Below are positions 18,363 to 27,217 of a stretch of 64,000 bases of DNA, piece by piece. Location of the stretch: positions 62,001 through 126,000 of the forward strand of contig NZ_JAAUOE010000012.1 in assembly GCF_017114915.1 (NCBI RefSeq), in the 5' to 3' direction. The position numbers and the translations under genes were made by a program. Below the pieces are notes generated by a model. That model was not told the DNA's origin. It saw nothing but the letters and a program-made list of their open reading frames with translations, and made no database searches. The DNA comes from Pseudomonas frederiksbergensis (GTDB lineage: Bacteria; Pseudomonadota; Gammaproteobacteria; Pseudomonadales; Pseudomonadaceae). Position 1 is the stretch's first letter. The number at the start of each line of letters is the position of its first letter.

Positions 18363-19667
18363 TCAGGAGAACAGCGTCAAGGCACCGGTCAGCAGAGCCA
18401 GCGCGGTGACCACCAGGGAGGTGAGTACCGCCCATTTGACGGTGGCGCGCTGGAAATCACCGATGTCGCGATCGACCATCCCCACCAGCAACAAGGTCGA
18501 GGCCACCAGCGGGCTCATCAGGTGCACCGGTTGGCCAAGAATCGACGCTCGGGCGATTTCCACCGGATCGATCCCATAGGCCGCCGCCGCGTTGGCGAGG
18601 ATCGGCACCACGCCGAAGTAATAGGCATCGTTGGACAGCACGAAGGTCAATGGCATGCTGGTAATCGCCACCACCAATGGGAACAGGTGACCCCAGGACG
18701 GTGGAATCCAGTCCACCAGGGTTTGTGCCAGGGAGTCGACCATTTTGGTGCCCGAGAATATCCCGGCGAAGATGCCTGCGGCGAACACCAGCAGTACCAC
18801 GGTCATGGCATTGCCGGAGTGGGCGAGAATGCGCTCCTTCTGAATATCCAACTGCGGGTAGTTGATCATCAGTGCCAGCACGAAGCCGATCAGAAACAGG
18901 ATCGCCGAGTGCATGATCCCCATCACCAGCGCGACCATCACCGCAGTCACCAGCAACAGATTGACGTAGGCCAGTTTCGGGCGCTTGTGCGGCGTATCCT
19001 CAAGAATCGCTTTGATGTAGCAATCGCTGCCACCGCTCTGCAGCTCGGTATTGCCGATGCGTTTACGCTCGGCGCGGCCCAGCAGGAACGCGGTGAACAC
19101 CACCCACGCGGCGCCGCCGATCATGGTCGGCAACAGAGGAACAAAATACGCCCCGGCATCCAGCCCCAACGCGGCAATCGCCCGGGTCGCCGGGCCGCCC
19201 CAAGGGGTCATGCCGCTCATGATGCTCAGTGACAGCATGGCGATGGTTGCCAGAATCATCGGGTTCATGCCGATGCGCTTGTACAAAGGCAGCATCGCCG
19301 CGCAGGTGATCATGTAAGTGGTCGTGCCGTCACCGTCCAGGGCGACTGTCAGCGACAGCAGCGCAGTGCCGACCGCGATTTTCATCGGGTCGCCATTGAC
19401 CCGTTTGAGAATCTTGCGGATCAGCGGATCGAACAGCCCCGAGTCGATCATCAAACCGAAAAACAGAATCGCGAACAGCAGCAGCGCCGCCGACGGTGCG
19501 ACCATTTTCAGACCGTCGAGCATCATTTTGCCGGTGGTCCCACCAAAACCGCCAATAACCGCAAAGACGATCGGAACAACGGTCAACGCAACGATCGGTG
19601 ACAGACGTTTGGTCATGATCAGAACGGTGAACACAACCACCATGGCCAAGCCGAGTAAGGCGAGCAT
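18363..19667 (-). CDS. CitMHS-family citrate/tricarboxylate transporter
   Basis: 434-residue membrane protein with the CitMHS pattern: MLALLGLAMVVVFTVLIMTKRLSPIVAL at the start, then repeated hydrophobic helices, a conserved DGDGTTTYMIT segment, GMTPWGGPATR and VLSNDAYYFGVVP. Members import citrate or related tricarboxylates complexed to divalent metals with protons. GAGAGAG serves as ribosome binding site and is preceded by an A-rich CA motif. It is the third gene of the leftward cluster between the DctA-like gene and the porin. Confidence 0.92.
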   Translation of the reverse strand: MLALLGLAMVVVFTVLIMTKRLSPIVALTVVPIVFAVIGGFGGTTGKMMLDGLKMVAPSAALLLFAILFFGLMIDSGLFDPLIRKILKRVNGDPMKIAVGTALLSLTVALDGDGTTTYMITCAAMLPLYKRIGMNPMILATIAMLSLSIMSGMTPWGGPATRAIAALGLDAGAYFVPLLPTMIGGAAWVVFTAFLLGRAERKRIGNTELQSGGSDCYIKAILEDTPHKRPKLAYVNLLLVTAVMVALVMGIMHSAILFLIGFVLALMINYPQLDIQKERILAHSGNAMTVVLLVFAAGIFAGIFSGTKMVDSLAQTLVDWIPPSWGHLFPLVVAITSMPLTFVLSNDAYYFGVVPILANAAAAYGIDPVEIARASILGQPVHLMSPLVASTLLLVGMVDRDIGDFQRATVKWAVLTSLVVTALALLTGALTLFS

Positions 19668-19680
19668 AGGGCAACTCTCT

Positions 19681-19691
19681 CTTGTTGTTAT
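19681..19691 (-). promoter_or_regulatory. A-rich Hfq/Crc-type site before the CitMHS gene
   Basis: Minus-strand ATAACAACAAG contains AACAACAA (AAnAAnAA) and sits just upstream of the GAGAGAG ribosome binding site, a position where Hfq/Crc binding would block translation. Confidence 0.55.
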
Positions 19692-19803
19692 GGAGTGCGT
19701 GGCCGATGCGCAGGCGAACGACCCCGAGCCCGCCAGGCGACGCGATCAGCGACGCCCGGCAGCAGGTAGTTAAAAGGTTAGTTTTTGCAGCGCTTACGCG
19801 GTA

Positions 19804-21111
19804 CTAAATGTGCGTGGGGGTCCCGACGGGGTCCCAGGTTTGATCGCCAGCCGGGACAGCCGGTGTTTTACCGTCCAGGGTATCGAGCAGGACCTGACGG
19901 TCGCAGGCGCTCTCGGAGATCGACATCACCACGGTCGCCACGGCGTTACTTGCCAGGCTGGTCAAGGCCCGCGCCTCGGACATGAAACGGTCGATCCCGA
20001 TCAACAGCGCCAGGCCTGCCAGCGGAATGTCATGGATCACCGTGAGCGTGGAAGCCAATGCCACGAAACCGCTGCCAGTCACCCCTGCCGCGCCCTTGGA
20101 CGACAGCAGCATGATCGCCAGCATGGTCAAGGTTTGGGTCATGGTCAGGTCGATGTTGCAGGCCTGGGCAATGAAAATTGCCGCCAGAGACAGGTAGATC
20201 GCCGTGCCATCGAGGTTGAACGAGTACCCCGTCGGCAGCACCAGCCCCACGACACCCTTGCTGCAACCCAGGGCCTGGAGTTTCTCCAGCATGCGTGGCA
20301 TGACCGGCTCAGTGGAGGAAGTCCCCAGCACCACCAGGAACTCTTCGCGCAGGTAACGCAGCAGCTTCCACAGGCTGAAGCCGTGGGCGCGGCAAATGCT
20401 TCCCAGTACCACAAAGACGAAGAAGGCGCAGGCGACGTACAAAGTCATGATCAACTTTGCCAGCGAACCCAGCGAGGTGATGCCGTACTGTCCGACGGTG
20501 AACGCCAGTGCCCCGAAGGCACCGATCGGCGCAAAGCGCATCAGGTAGGAAAAAATCTTGAAGACCATCTGCGACGCCGCTTCCAGTACATCGAGCACTG
20601 GCTTGCCACGCTCGCCCAGGGACGACAGGGCGAAACCGCACAGCACCGCGATAAACAGCACCGGCAGCACTTCACCTTTACTGAACGCACCTATAAAGGT
20701 GTCAGGGATGATGTGCATGAAAAACTCGACCACCCCAAGCTTCGCCGCCGACTCGGTGTATTGAGACAGGCCCGCCGTACTCAAATGGCTCGGATCGATG
20801 TTCATGCCCACACCCGGCTTGAACACATAGACCGCGACCAGGCCGATGATCAGACTGATCACCGTCAGCCCAAGAAACAGCAGCATGGTCTTGCTCAGCA
20901 AGCGGCCAAGGGAGCGTTTGTCGCTCATCCCGGCGATGCCGGTGACGATGGTGCAGAACACCACCGGCGCAATCATCATTTTGATCAGCTTGATGAAGGC
21001 ATCACCCAACGGCTTGAGGGCAATGGCCTGCTGAGCCCAGAAGTGCCCGACCACGACGCCCAGCAGCACGGCGCAGAGGATCTGGAAGTAGAGCGATTTA
21101 ACAATTTTCAT
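19804..21111 (-). CDS. DctA-like dicarboxylate:cation symporter
   Basis: 435-residue DAACS-family symporter starting MKIVKSLYFQILCAVLLGV. Shows the family signatures GDAFIKLIKMMIAPVVFCTI, the hairpin region with SSTEPVMPRML, YSFNLDGTAIYLSLAAIF (substrate and cation contact) and SSKGAAGVTGSGFVALA. GGGTGA lies close before ATG 21111; an in-frame ATG four codons earlier has no ribosome binding site. A DctA homologue within an isomerase/CitMHS/porin cluster suggests a specialised C4-C6 carboxylate importer rather than the housekeeping DctA. Confidence 0.92.
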   Translation of the reverse strand: MKIVKSLYFQILCAVLLGVVVGHFWAQQAIALKPLGDAFIKLIKMMIAPVVFCTIVTGIAGMSDKRSLGRLLSKTMLLFLGLTVISLIIGLVAVYVFKPGVGMNIDPSHLSTAGLSQYTESAAKLGVVEFFMHIIPDTFIGAFSKGEVLPVLFIAVLCGFALSSLGERGKPVLDVLEAASQMVFKIFSYLMRFAPIGAFGALAFTVGQYGITSLGSLAKLIMTLYVACAFFVFVVLGSICRAHGFSLWKLLRYLREEFLVVLGTSSTEPVMPRMLEKLQALGCSKGVVGLVLPTGYSFNLDGTAIYLSLAAIFIAQACNIDLTMTQTLTMLAIMLLSSKGAAGVTGSGFVALASTLTVIHDIPLAGLALLIGIDRFMSEARALTSLASNAVATVVMSISESACDRQVLLDTLDGKTPAVPAGDQTWDPVGTPTHI

Positions 21112-21170
21112 GGCATCACCCATTTTTAGAATTGTTCTGATGCAAAAACGACAGTGACTGCGCGGGAAGA

Positions 21171-22253
21171 CTACCCGGCGAGCCGTTGGGAAACCGGGGC
21201 ATACACAAAGCCGGAAAACAGCCTTCGGGCGGTACGAACAACGGAGGCGCGGATTGTCTCACCGTTCTCACCGGTGTAGGACAATACGACATCGATGCCG
21301 CCGCTCGGGTGCTCGATCCGCACCTGTTGCAGACGCGGCCCATCGGTATTGCCGAGCATCTGCGCAACCACACTGCCTTTGCTGACGCATGCCGTGGCCA
21401 GACCGATGGAACCAGTGATGGCCAGGGCTCGGTGGCAGTTGTGCGGCATGAAGTAGCGAACCTGCAACGTGCCACCGGCCTTGGCCGGTGAAACCAGCAC
21501 AGGTTTGGGGATGACCTTGTCGCTGACGTCGCCCAGGCCCATGGCCATGCCGGCCCGCAGCCGCAGGGCTTCGAGACGGTGCATAAAGTCTTTGTCGGCG
21601 TCCAGCTCGGCCGGCGTTTCATCGCCGCGTTTGCCCAGGTGACGCGCCTCGATGATCAGCATCGGCATGGCCATGTCGATGCAGGTCACCGGAATGTCGT
21701 CGAACCAGTCCTGGGTGCTGCCGGTTGGAAACAGCTTGCCGGTCTTGCTGCCCGCGGCGTCGAGGAATGTCAGTTGAACCGGTGCCGCGCTGCCAGGCAC
21801 GCCATCGATGGCGGTGTCGCCTTCATAGCTGACTTTGCCGTCTGGTGTCTGCACATCAGAGGTGACGAAGGTGCCGGTGTTGAGATTGCGAATCCGCACG
21901 CGGGTCAGCTCACCGGCCGCCTTGACCAACCCCTCCTCGATGGCAAACGGCCCGACCGCGCAGAGCATGTTGCCGCAGTTCGGGGCGGTATCCACCCGAC
22001 GCTGGGACACCATGACCTGGACGAACAGGTAATCGACATCGGCATCGGGATGCAACGAAGGGCTGACGATGGCGACCTTGCTGGTCTGCGGGCTGCCGCC
22101 GCCGATGCCGTCGATCTCCAGTTCGTGACCGGAGCCCATCACCGAGAGCAACAGTTCATCGCGCTCTTCAATCGAAACCGGTAGATCCCAGGCGAGAAAT
22201 ACCGGTCCCTTTGAGGTACCACCGCGCATCAGCACACAAGGAATTCGTTGCAT
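21171..22253 (-). CDS. PrpF/4-oxalomesaconate tautomerase-family isomerase
   Basis: 360-residue PrpF-type isomerase with a duplicated diaminopimelate-epimerase-like fold. MQRIPCVLMRGGTSKGPVF at the start resembles GalD (4-oxalomesaconate tautomerase), and the active-site motifs DTAPNCGNMLCAVGPFAIE and a later PHNCHRALAITGSIGLATA are present. Enzymes of this family move double bonds in unsaturated tricarboxylates (4-oxalomesaconate, 2-methylaconitate, trans-aconitate). ATG 22253 has AAGAG 8 bases upstream; a GTG two codons earlier is possible. No gallate dioxygenase, hydratase or aldolase gene is nearby, so a gallate role is unlikely; an aconitate-like substrate fits the neighbouring transporters better. 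Confidence 0.88.
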   Translation of the reverse strand: MQRIPCVLMRGGTSKGPVFLAWDLPVSIEERDELLLSVMGSGHELEIDGIGGGSPQTSKVAIVSPSLHPDADVDYLFVQVMVSQRRVDTAPNCGNMLCAVGPFAIEEGLVKAAGELTRVRIRNLNTGTFVTSDVQTPDGKVSYEGDTAIDGVPGSAAPVQLTFLDAAGSKTGKLFPTGSTQDWFDDIPVTCIDMAMPMLIIEARHLGKRGDETPAELDADKDFMHRLEALRLRAGMAMGLGDVSDKVIPKPVLVSPAKAGGTLQVRYFMPHNCHRALAITGSIGLATACVSKGSVVAQMLGNTDGPRLQQVRIEHPSGGIDVVLSYTGENGETIRASVVRTARRLFSGFVYAPVSQRLAG

Positions 22254-22420
22254 GGCCACTAGCTCTTGTTAATCAATCGGGGTAATTGATGTCTTGCAAA
22301 CAAGAGTGACAGGGAAGTAATTGTGTTTCCAATGCAAAGATCGGAGCAATTATTGCGCTTCACAAAAGAATGTTTTAACGTTCAGAACGTGGTCCAACGC
22401 CCTCCTCAACGAGATAAATC
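22254..22420. promoter_or_regulatory. divergent LysR/isomerase-operon control region
   Basis: 167-base spacer, more AT-rich than the genes around it. It contains the palindrome GCAATTATTGC (22346-22356), a plausible LysR-type half-site pair, and on the minus strand TTAACAAGAGC (22262-22272), an A-rich stretch overlapping the isomerase ribosome binding site that partly fits the Hfq/Crc pattern. Confidence 0.45.
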
Positions 22421-23311
22421 ATGGAATATGAGCTTCAGGACATCCGATCTTTCGTGAAAATCGCCGAATTGGGGAGTTTTCACGAAGCTGCCGATGCACT
22501 GCATCTGTCGCAACCTGCCTTGAGCCGGCGGATAAAAAAACTTGAGGAGGGTTTAGGGACTACGTTGCTCGATCGAACCACGCGCAAGGTCAGCCTGACC
22601 AGCGTCGGCCGCGACTTCCTGCCCAAGGCTCGTCGATTACTGGATGACTTCGACGATTCGATCCTGAACATCCGTGAATTGGCCGAACGGCAAATCGGCC
22701 AGGTGACCCTGGCCTGCATTCCAACCGCTGCGTTTTACTTCCTGCCGTCGGTGATTCGTCTTTATAACGAGCGCTACCCGAAAATCCGCATCCGCTTGCT
22801 CGACCTCAGTGCCAATGAAGGGCTCGAAGCGGTGTTGCGGGGGGAGGCTGACTTCGGTATCAACATGATGAGCGGCCAGCACCCGGACATCGAATTCGTT
22901 TCACTGGTCAACGAACCCTTCGTCCTGGCCTGCCGTCGTGACCATGAACTGGCCCAGCGGACGTCCGTGACCTGGTCAGAACTGAGCGATTACCGGTTGA
23001 TCGGCGTCGGTCGCCTGAGCGGCAACCGCATGTTGCTGGACCACGCCCTGTCGGGCCTGAGCTGGCGTCCGCAGTGGTTTTATGAAGTGCAGCATTTGTC
23101 CACCTCGCTGGGCATGGTCGAAGCCGGACTAGGGGTTTCCGCCATGCCCAGCCTTGCGATGCCGGCGGCGGATCACCCGACACTGGTGAGCATCCCCCTG
23201 ACTGACCCCGTGGTGAACCGGACACTTGGCCTGGTGTACCGTCGGGGTGCATCGTTATCGCCGGCGGCGGAGAAGTTCGTTTCAATCCTGCTTGAACAAT
23301 GGCCCCACTGA
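22421..23311 (+). CDS. LysR-family regulator of the carboxylate-uptake operon
   Basis: 296-residue LysR protein. HTH at about 4-62 (SFHEAADALHLSQPALSRRIKKLEE), effector domain from about residue 90 with ACIPTAAFYFLPSVIRLYNERYP. Divergent from the PrpF-type isomerase, so it is the likely activator of the leftward isomerase-transporter-porin operon; the inducer would be the imported tricarboxylate or its isomerised product. A GAG-rich ribosome binding site (CAACGAGAT) precedes the start. Confidence 0.9.
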   Translation: MEYELQDIRSFVKIAELGSFHEAADALHLSQPALSRRIKKLEEGLGTTLLDRTTRKVSLTSVGRDFLPKARRLLDDFDDSILNIRELAERQIGQVTLACIPTAAFYFLPSVIRLYNERYPKIRIRLLDLSANEGLEAVLRGEADFGINMMSGQHPDIEFVSLVNEPFVLACRRDHELAQRTSVTWSELSDYRLIGVGRLSGNRMLLDHALSGLSWRPQWFYEVQHLSTSLGMVEAGLGVSAMPSLAMPAADHPTLVSIPLTDPVVNRTLGLVYRRGASLSPAAEKFVSILLEQWPH

Positions 23312-23426
23312 GCCCGGAGCTCGTTCAGCCACCTCGTTGCTGACTGAACGGACGTCAGCCTTTATCCTGACGCCCCGCTGAAATCGGGCGAGCGCCGCTC
23401 TCGCCTGCACCACCCAGGAGTTCGTC

Positions 23427-25235
23427 ATGCCCCACGAAGGCAACCTGTTACAAGCCGCTGTCGTCTTTTTATTCGCGGCGGTGCTCACCGTTCCCTTAGC
23501 CAAGCGCCTGCAACTGGGGGCGGTGCTCGGCTATCTGTTTGCCGGGGTGATCATCGGGCCGTCGGTGCTGGGTTTGATCGGCAACCCGCAAAGCGTCCTC
23601 CATATTTCCGAACTCGGGGTGGTGTTGCTGCTGTTCATCATCGGCCTTGAGCTGTCGCCGCGACGTTTGTGGGTGATGCGCAGATCGGTGTTCGGCGTGG
23701 GTCTGGCGCAGGTGTTGCTGACCGGCTCGGTGATTGGCGTGCTGGCGTTGTTCGTGTTCGGCCAGTCCCTGAACAGTGCCATCGTGTTGGGCCTGGGCCT
23801 GGCGTTGTCATCCACTGCGTTTGGCTTGCAAAGCCTGGCCGAGCGCAAGGAATTGACCAGCCCCCATGGGCGGTTGGCGTTCGCGATTTTGCTGTTCCAG
23901 GACATCGCCGCGATCCCGTTGATCGCGTTAGTGCCGCTGCTGGCTGGCGGCGATCACACCCCGGCTGCCGCCGAAGATCTGAACCCTGGTTTGCGGGTGC
24001 TGGGCAGTATTGCGGTGGTGGTGATCGGCGGGCGTTATCTGTTGCGCCCGGTGTTTCGCGTGGTGGCCAAGACCGGTCTGCCGGAGGTGTCCACTGCCAC
24101 GGCCTTGCTGGTGGTCATCGGCACGGCGTGGCTGATGGACCTGGCCGGTGTGTCCATGGCACTCGGCGCGTTCCTCGCCGGTTTGCTGCTGGCGGACTCC
24201 GAATACCGCCACGAACTGGAAGCGCAGATCGAGCCGTTCAAGGGCCTGCTGCTGGGGCTGTTTTTCATCAGCGTCGGCATGAGTGCGAATTTGAGCCTGC
24301 TTCTAAGCACGCCATTGGCGGTGCTGGGGCTGACCCTGCTGCTGATCGCGATCAAGTTGCCGCTGCTGTTTGTGGTCGGTCGACTGGCCGCAGGCTTGGG
24401 CAAGGTCAATGCGATTCGTTTGGGGATCGTGCTGGCGGCCGGTGGTGAATTTGCCTTCGTGGTGTTCAAGATCGGTCGGGATCAGGGCTTGTTCGAACCG
24501 CGTCTGTACGACTTGCTGGTACTGACCATCACCCTGTCCATGGCATTGACACCGCTGTTGCTGCTGGCCTGCGCACGGCTGGTCAAACCCAAGGTGCAAC
24601 CGGTGGAGGTGCCGCAGAAGTTTCGCGAAATCGACACCGACACACCCCGCGTGGTCATCGCCGGCATGGGCCGTATGGGGCAGATCGTGGCGCGGATTCT
24701 GCGGGCGCAGAACATCAAGTTCGTGGCGCTGGACACCTCAGTGGAAACCATCGAACTGTCCCGCAGCTTCGGCGGCGTGCCGGTGTTCTACGGCGACCCG
24801 ATGCGCCCGGAAATCCTCAGTGCGGCCAAGGTCGAGCACGCGGAGTTTTTCGTGATCGCCACCGATGATCCGGACACCAATATCAAGACGGCCGAGGTGG
24901 TGCACAGGCTCTATCCGCACATCAAAATCATCGCTCGCGCCCGTAACCGTCAGCATGTGCACCGGTTGGTGGATGTCGGGGCGCAGGCGGTGCGGGAAAC
25001 CTATTACTCCAGCCTGGAAATGACCCGGCGCACCCTGGTTGGACTGGGGCTGACACAAGCCCAGGCGGATGCACGGATCAAGCGCTTTACCCATCACGAC
25101 GAACAGGTGCTGGAAGCCCAGCATGCGGTGTATGACGATGCGGCCAAGGTGATGCAGACCGCGCAGGAAGCGCGGGCGGAATTGGCGAAGTTGTTTGAGT
25201 CGGATCAGTTGGAAGAGGAAGCGGGTAAGATTTGA
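23427..25235 (+). CDS. CPA2-family K+/H+ antiporter, Kef type
   Basis: 602 residues. The N-terminal 390 or so form a Na+/H+-exchanger membrane domain of about 12-13 helices, with LGYLFAGVIIGPSVLG, FIIGLELSPRRLW, and the ion-path segment LLFQDIAAIPLIALVPLL. About 405-525 is an RCK_N/TrkA-N NAD-binding domain (GMGRMG near 413-418, YYGDP-like FYGDPMRPE), followed by a coiled C-tail. This is the KefB/KefC architecture: potassium efflux gated by a cytoplasmic regulatory domain. No KefF/KefG partner is adjacent, so glutathione control is uncertain. AGGAG precedes the start. Confidence 0.92.
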   Translation: MPHEGNLLQAAVVFLFAAVLTVPLAKRLQLGAVLGYLFAGVIIGPSVLGLIGNPQSVLHISELGVVLLLFIIGLELSPRRLWVMRRSVFGVGLAQVLLTGSVIGVLALFVFGQSLNSAIVLGLGLALSSTAFGLQSLAERKELTSPHGRLAFAILLFQDIAAIPLIALVPLLAGGDHTPAAAEDLNPGLRVLGSIAVVVIGGRYLLRPVFRVVAKTGLPEVSTATALLVVIGTAWLMDLAGVSMALGAFLAGLLLADSEYRHELEAQIEPFKGLLLGLFFISVGMSANLSLLLSTPLAVLGLTLLLIAIKLPLLFVVGRLAAGLGKVNAIRLGIVLAAGGEFAFVVFKIGRDQGLFEPRLYDLLVLTITLSMALTPLLLLACARLVKPKVQPVEVPQKFREIDTDTPRVVIAGMGRMGQIVARILRAQNIKFVALDTSVETIELSRSFGGVPVFYGDPMRPEILSAAKVEHAEFFVIATDDPDTNIKTAEVVHRLYPHIKIIARARNRQHVHRLVDVGAQAVRETYYSSLEMTRRTLVGLGLTQAQADARIKRFTHHDEQVLEAQHAVYDDAAKVMQTAQEARAELAKLFESDQLEEEAGKI

Positions 25236-25239
25236 ACCG

Positions 25240-25351
25240 GATCGTTCCCACGCGCAGCAAAGGAATGCCGCCATGGACGCTCTGCGTCCGCTCTTGAAAT
25301 GTGACGCAGAGCGTCACCGGATGCATTCCCACGCAGAGCGTGGGAACGATC
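25240..25351. repeat. intergenic palindromic element, GTTCCCACG class, copy 3
   Basis: Starts GATCGTTCCCACGCGCAGCA and ends CACGCAGAGCGTGGGAACGATC, in inverted orientation relative to the copy at 4801, with GACGCTCTGCGTC and GTGACGCAGAGCGTCAC inside. It begins 4 bases after the Kef stop codon. Confidence 0.85.
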
Positions 25352-25370
25352 ACTTGGCAAGGAGTCCACA

Positions 25371-26477
25371 ATGGCTGACCAGACCGCCCCCGCCCTGAAG
25401 GAAATCTTCAACGCCGAACGCCTCGCGCACATCGCCACCGAGATGACGGCCGTCTATCCCGGGTTCGATGCCAAGGCCTTCCTGAAACTGGCCAAAACCG
25501 GCCTGGCGGACCTCTCTGTCATGCAACGCATGGCCCGCGTCAGCGAATGCCTGCACGCAGTGTTGCCGCTCGGCTATGAAGAATCCCTCGACGTCCTGCG
25601 CGCCCTCGCACCGCGCCTGAACAGCGCCTTCGTCAGCATGTTCTTGCCGCACTACGTCGCGACCTATGGCGCTCACACATTCGATCTGTCGATGGAAGCG
25701 CTCAAATATTTCACTTCCTTCGGCTCCTCGGAGTTTGCCATCCGGCATTTTTTGCGCAGCGATATCGAACGCTCGTTGGCGCTGATGCACGATTGGTCGC
25801 TGGATGACAACGAACACGTCCGGCGCCTGGCGAGCGAAGGTAGCCGACCGCGCCTGCCATGGTCGTTCCGCCTGGAACAAGTCCAGGCCGACCCGACACT
25901 GGCGGCTGCGATCCTCGACAGCCTCAAGGCCGACGACAGCCTCTACGTGCGCAAATCCGTGGCCAACCACCTCAACGACATCACCAAGGATCATCCCGAG
26001 TGGGTCCTGGCGCTGATCGAGGGTTGGTCGCTGGACAACAAGCATACGGCGTGGATCGCCAGACACGCGCTGCGCAGTTTGATCAAACAAGGTAACAAGC
26101 GGGCGCTGGCAATCATTGGCGCAGGCGGCAAGCCCGAGGTTGAAATCATTGACGTGAAGGTCGAACCGGCGGTGATTCGCCTGGGTGAGAAAATCACCCT
26201 GTCTTTCAGAGTGAAGTCCACGGTCCCGGACAGTCAGCGATTGGTGATCGATTACGCGATCGATTATGTCAAAGCCAACGGCAGCACCTCGGCAAAGGTG
26301 TTCAAACTTAAAGCCCTCACGCTGTCCGACAAGGCCAGCGAAGCCATCAGCCGCAGTCAGCACATCAAGGAACTGACCACCCGCAGGCACTATGCCGGCC
26401 AGCACGCGGTGCACATTCTGGTAAATGGCGAACGCTTGGCCAGCACCCAATTCCGAATTATCGCTGACGCTCATTGA
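25371..26477 (+). CDS. alkC: AlkC-type DNA alkylation repair glycosylase
   Basis: 368-residue protein of the AlkC/AlkD DNA glycosylase superfamily. Residues about 1-245 are HEAT-like helical repeats (for example VRRLASEGSRPRLPWSFRLE and VRKSVANHLNDITKDHPEWV). About 250-368 is an added beta-rich domain (VEIIDVKVEPAVIRLGEKITLSF), the immunoglobulin-like domain that marks AlkC. AlkC removes N3-methyl bases without flipping the base out; a P. fluorescens AlkC has been structurally studied. AAGGAG precedes ATG 25371. Its 3' end overlaps the convergent cytochrome b561 gene by 20 bases. Confidence 0.9.
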   Translation: MADQTAPALKEIFNAERLAHIATEMTAVYPGFDAKAFLKLAKTGLADLSVMQRMARVSECLHAVLPLGYEESLDVLRALAPRLNSAFVSMFLPHYVATYGAHTFDLSMEALKYFTSFGSSEFAIRHFLRSDIERSLALMHDWSLDDNEHVRRLASEGSRPRLPWSFRLEQVQADPTLAAAILDSLKADDSLYVRKSVANHLNDITKDHPEWVLALIEGWSLDNKHTAWIARHALRSLIKQGNKRALAIIGAGGKPEVEIIDVKVEPAVIRLGEKITLSFRVKSTVPDSQRLVIDYAIDYVKANGSTSAKVFKLKALTLSDKASEAISRSQHIKELTTRRHYAGQHAVHILVNGERLASTQFRIIADAH

Positions 26478-27030
26478 CACCTACACCAGAGCCCCCCGGC
26501 AGCATGCGCGTGAGCGTGTTGTCGCGGACCCAGTAGTGATGGAACAACCCCGCCGCTGCATGCAAACCAATCAACCAGTAGCCAGCACTGCCAAGCAATT
26601 CATGCCAATGCTTGAGTTGCTTGGCCAGATCGGGATCCACCGCCACCGGCGCCGGCATAAAAAAACCGAAATACGGCATCGGCTTACCCCCGGCGGCCAG
26701 CATCAACCAGGCCAGTAGCGGCGTAGCGATCATCAGCCCATACAGCGCCAGGTGCATGAGGTGCGAGACGCCCGTCTGCCAGGTGGGCGGGGCCGGGGTA
26801 ATCGGTGGTCGGGGCGTGAGACGCCCGAGCAAGCGAACCCAGACCAGCGCAAAAATGCTCAACCCGAATATGCCGTGCAGCCCCAGAAACAGGCCTTTCA
26901 AGGCATGTCCACGGGGCAGCAGGCCTTTGATCTCGATGCAGCCATAAACGCCGACGAACAGCGCCAGCATCAGCCAGTGCAAGGTGATCGAGAGTTTTCC
27001 ATACCGGTGTACTGCTGAATCTCGGGTCAT
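26458..27030 (-). CDS. cytochrome b561-type membrane electron carrier
   Basis: 190-residue four-helix protein. ATG 27030 with GAGG upstream gives MTRDSAVHRYGKLSITLHWLML; the longer open frame has no similarity. Heme-ligand histidines are visible in ITLHWLML (helix 1), LHGIFGL (helix 2), LMHLALYG (helix 3) and LHAAAGLFHHYWVRD (helix 4). The family moves electrons from the quinone pool, in some members to superoxide. No partner gene adjacent. Confidence 0.9.
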   Translation of the reverse strand: MTRDSAVHRYGKLSITLHWLMLALFVGVYGCIEIKGLLPRGHALKGLFLGLHGIFGLSIFALVWVRLLGRLTPRPPITPAPPTWQTGVSHLMHLALYGLMIATPLLAWLMLAAGGKPMPYFGFFMPAPVAVDPDLAKQLKHWHELLGSAGYWLIGLHAAAGLFHHYWVRDNTLTRMLPGGSGVGVNERQR

Positions 27031-27127
27031 ACAGGGCCTCGTGAAGATCAGTGGCGGCTGCCGATTCATTTCGTACAGCCTGGATCCGGTTTCGTCGAAC
27101 CGACCGGCGCCACCCTGCCCATCCAGT

Positions 27128-27183
27128 CTTAAGACAGTCTGAAGATCCACCTTCAGACTCCGTTAAGAATTGCCTTTGATACT
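27128..27183 (+). promoter_or_regulatory. promoter with two facing QseB/PmrA-like boxes
   Basis: CTTAAG-N5-CTGAAG (27128-27144) faces CTTCAG-N5-GTTAAG (27151-27167), so two half-site pairs of the form YTTAAG-N5-YTTAAG with small mismatches form an inverted repeat. A possible -10 (GATACT, 27178-27183) follows. This spacing is that of sites for OmpR-type regulators of the PmrA/QseB group, and the operon it heads encodes such a regulator, so feedback control is likely. Confidence 0.6.
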
Positions 27184-27217
27184 CCTCCCAAACTTACTCA
27201 GGGAGGCGCTCTTGCCC

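Noticed and set aside
17014..22253. A gallate-degradation (gal) cluster
   Set aside because: The isomerase is GalD-like, but gallate dioxygenase, hydratase and aldolase genes are absent.
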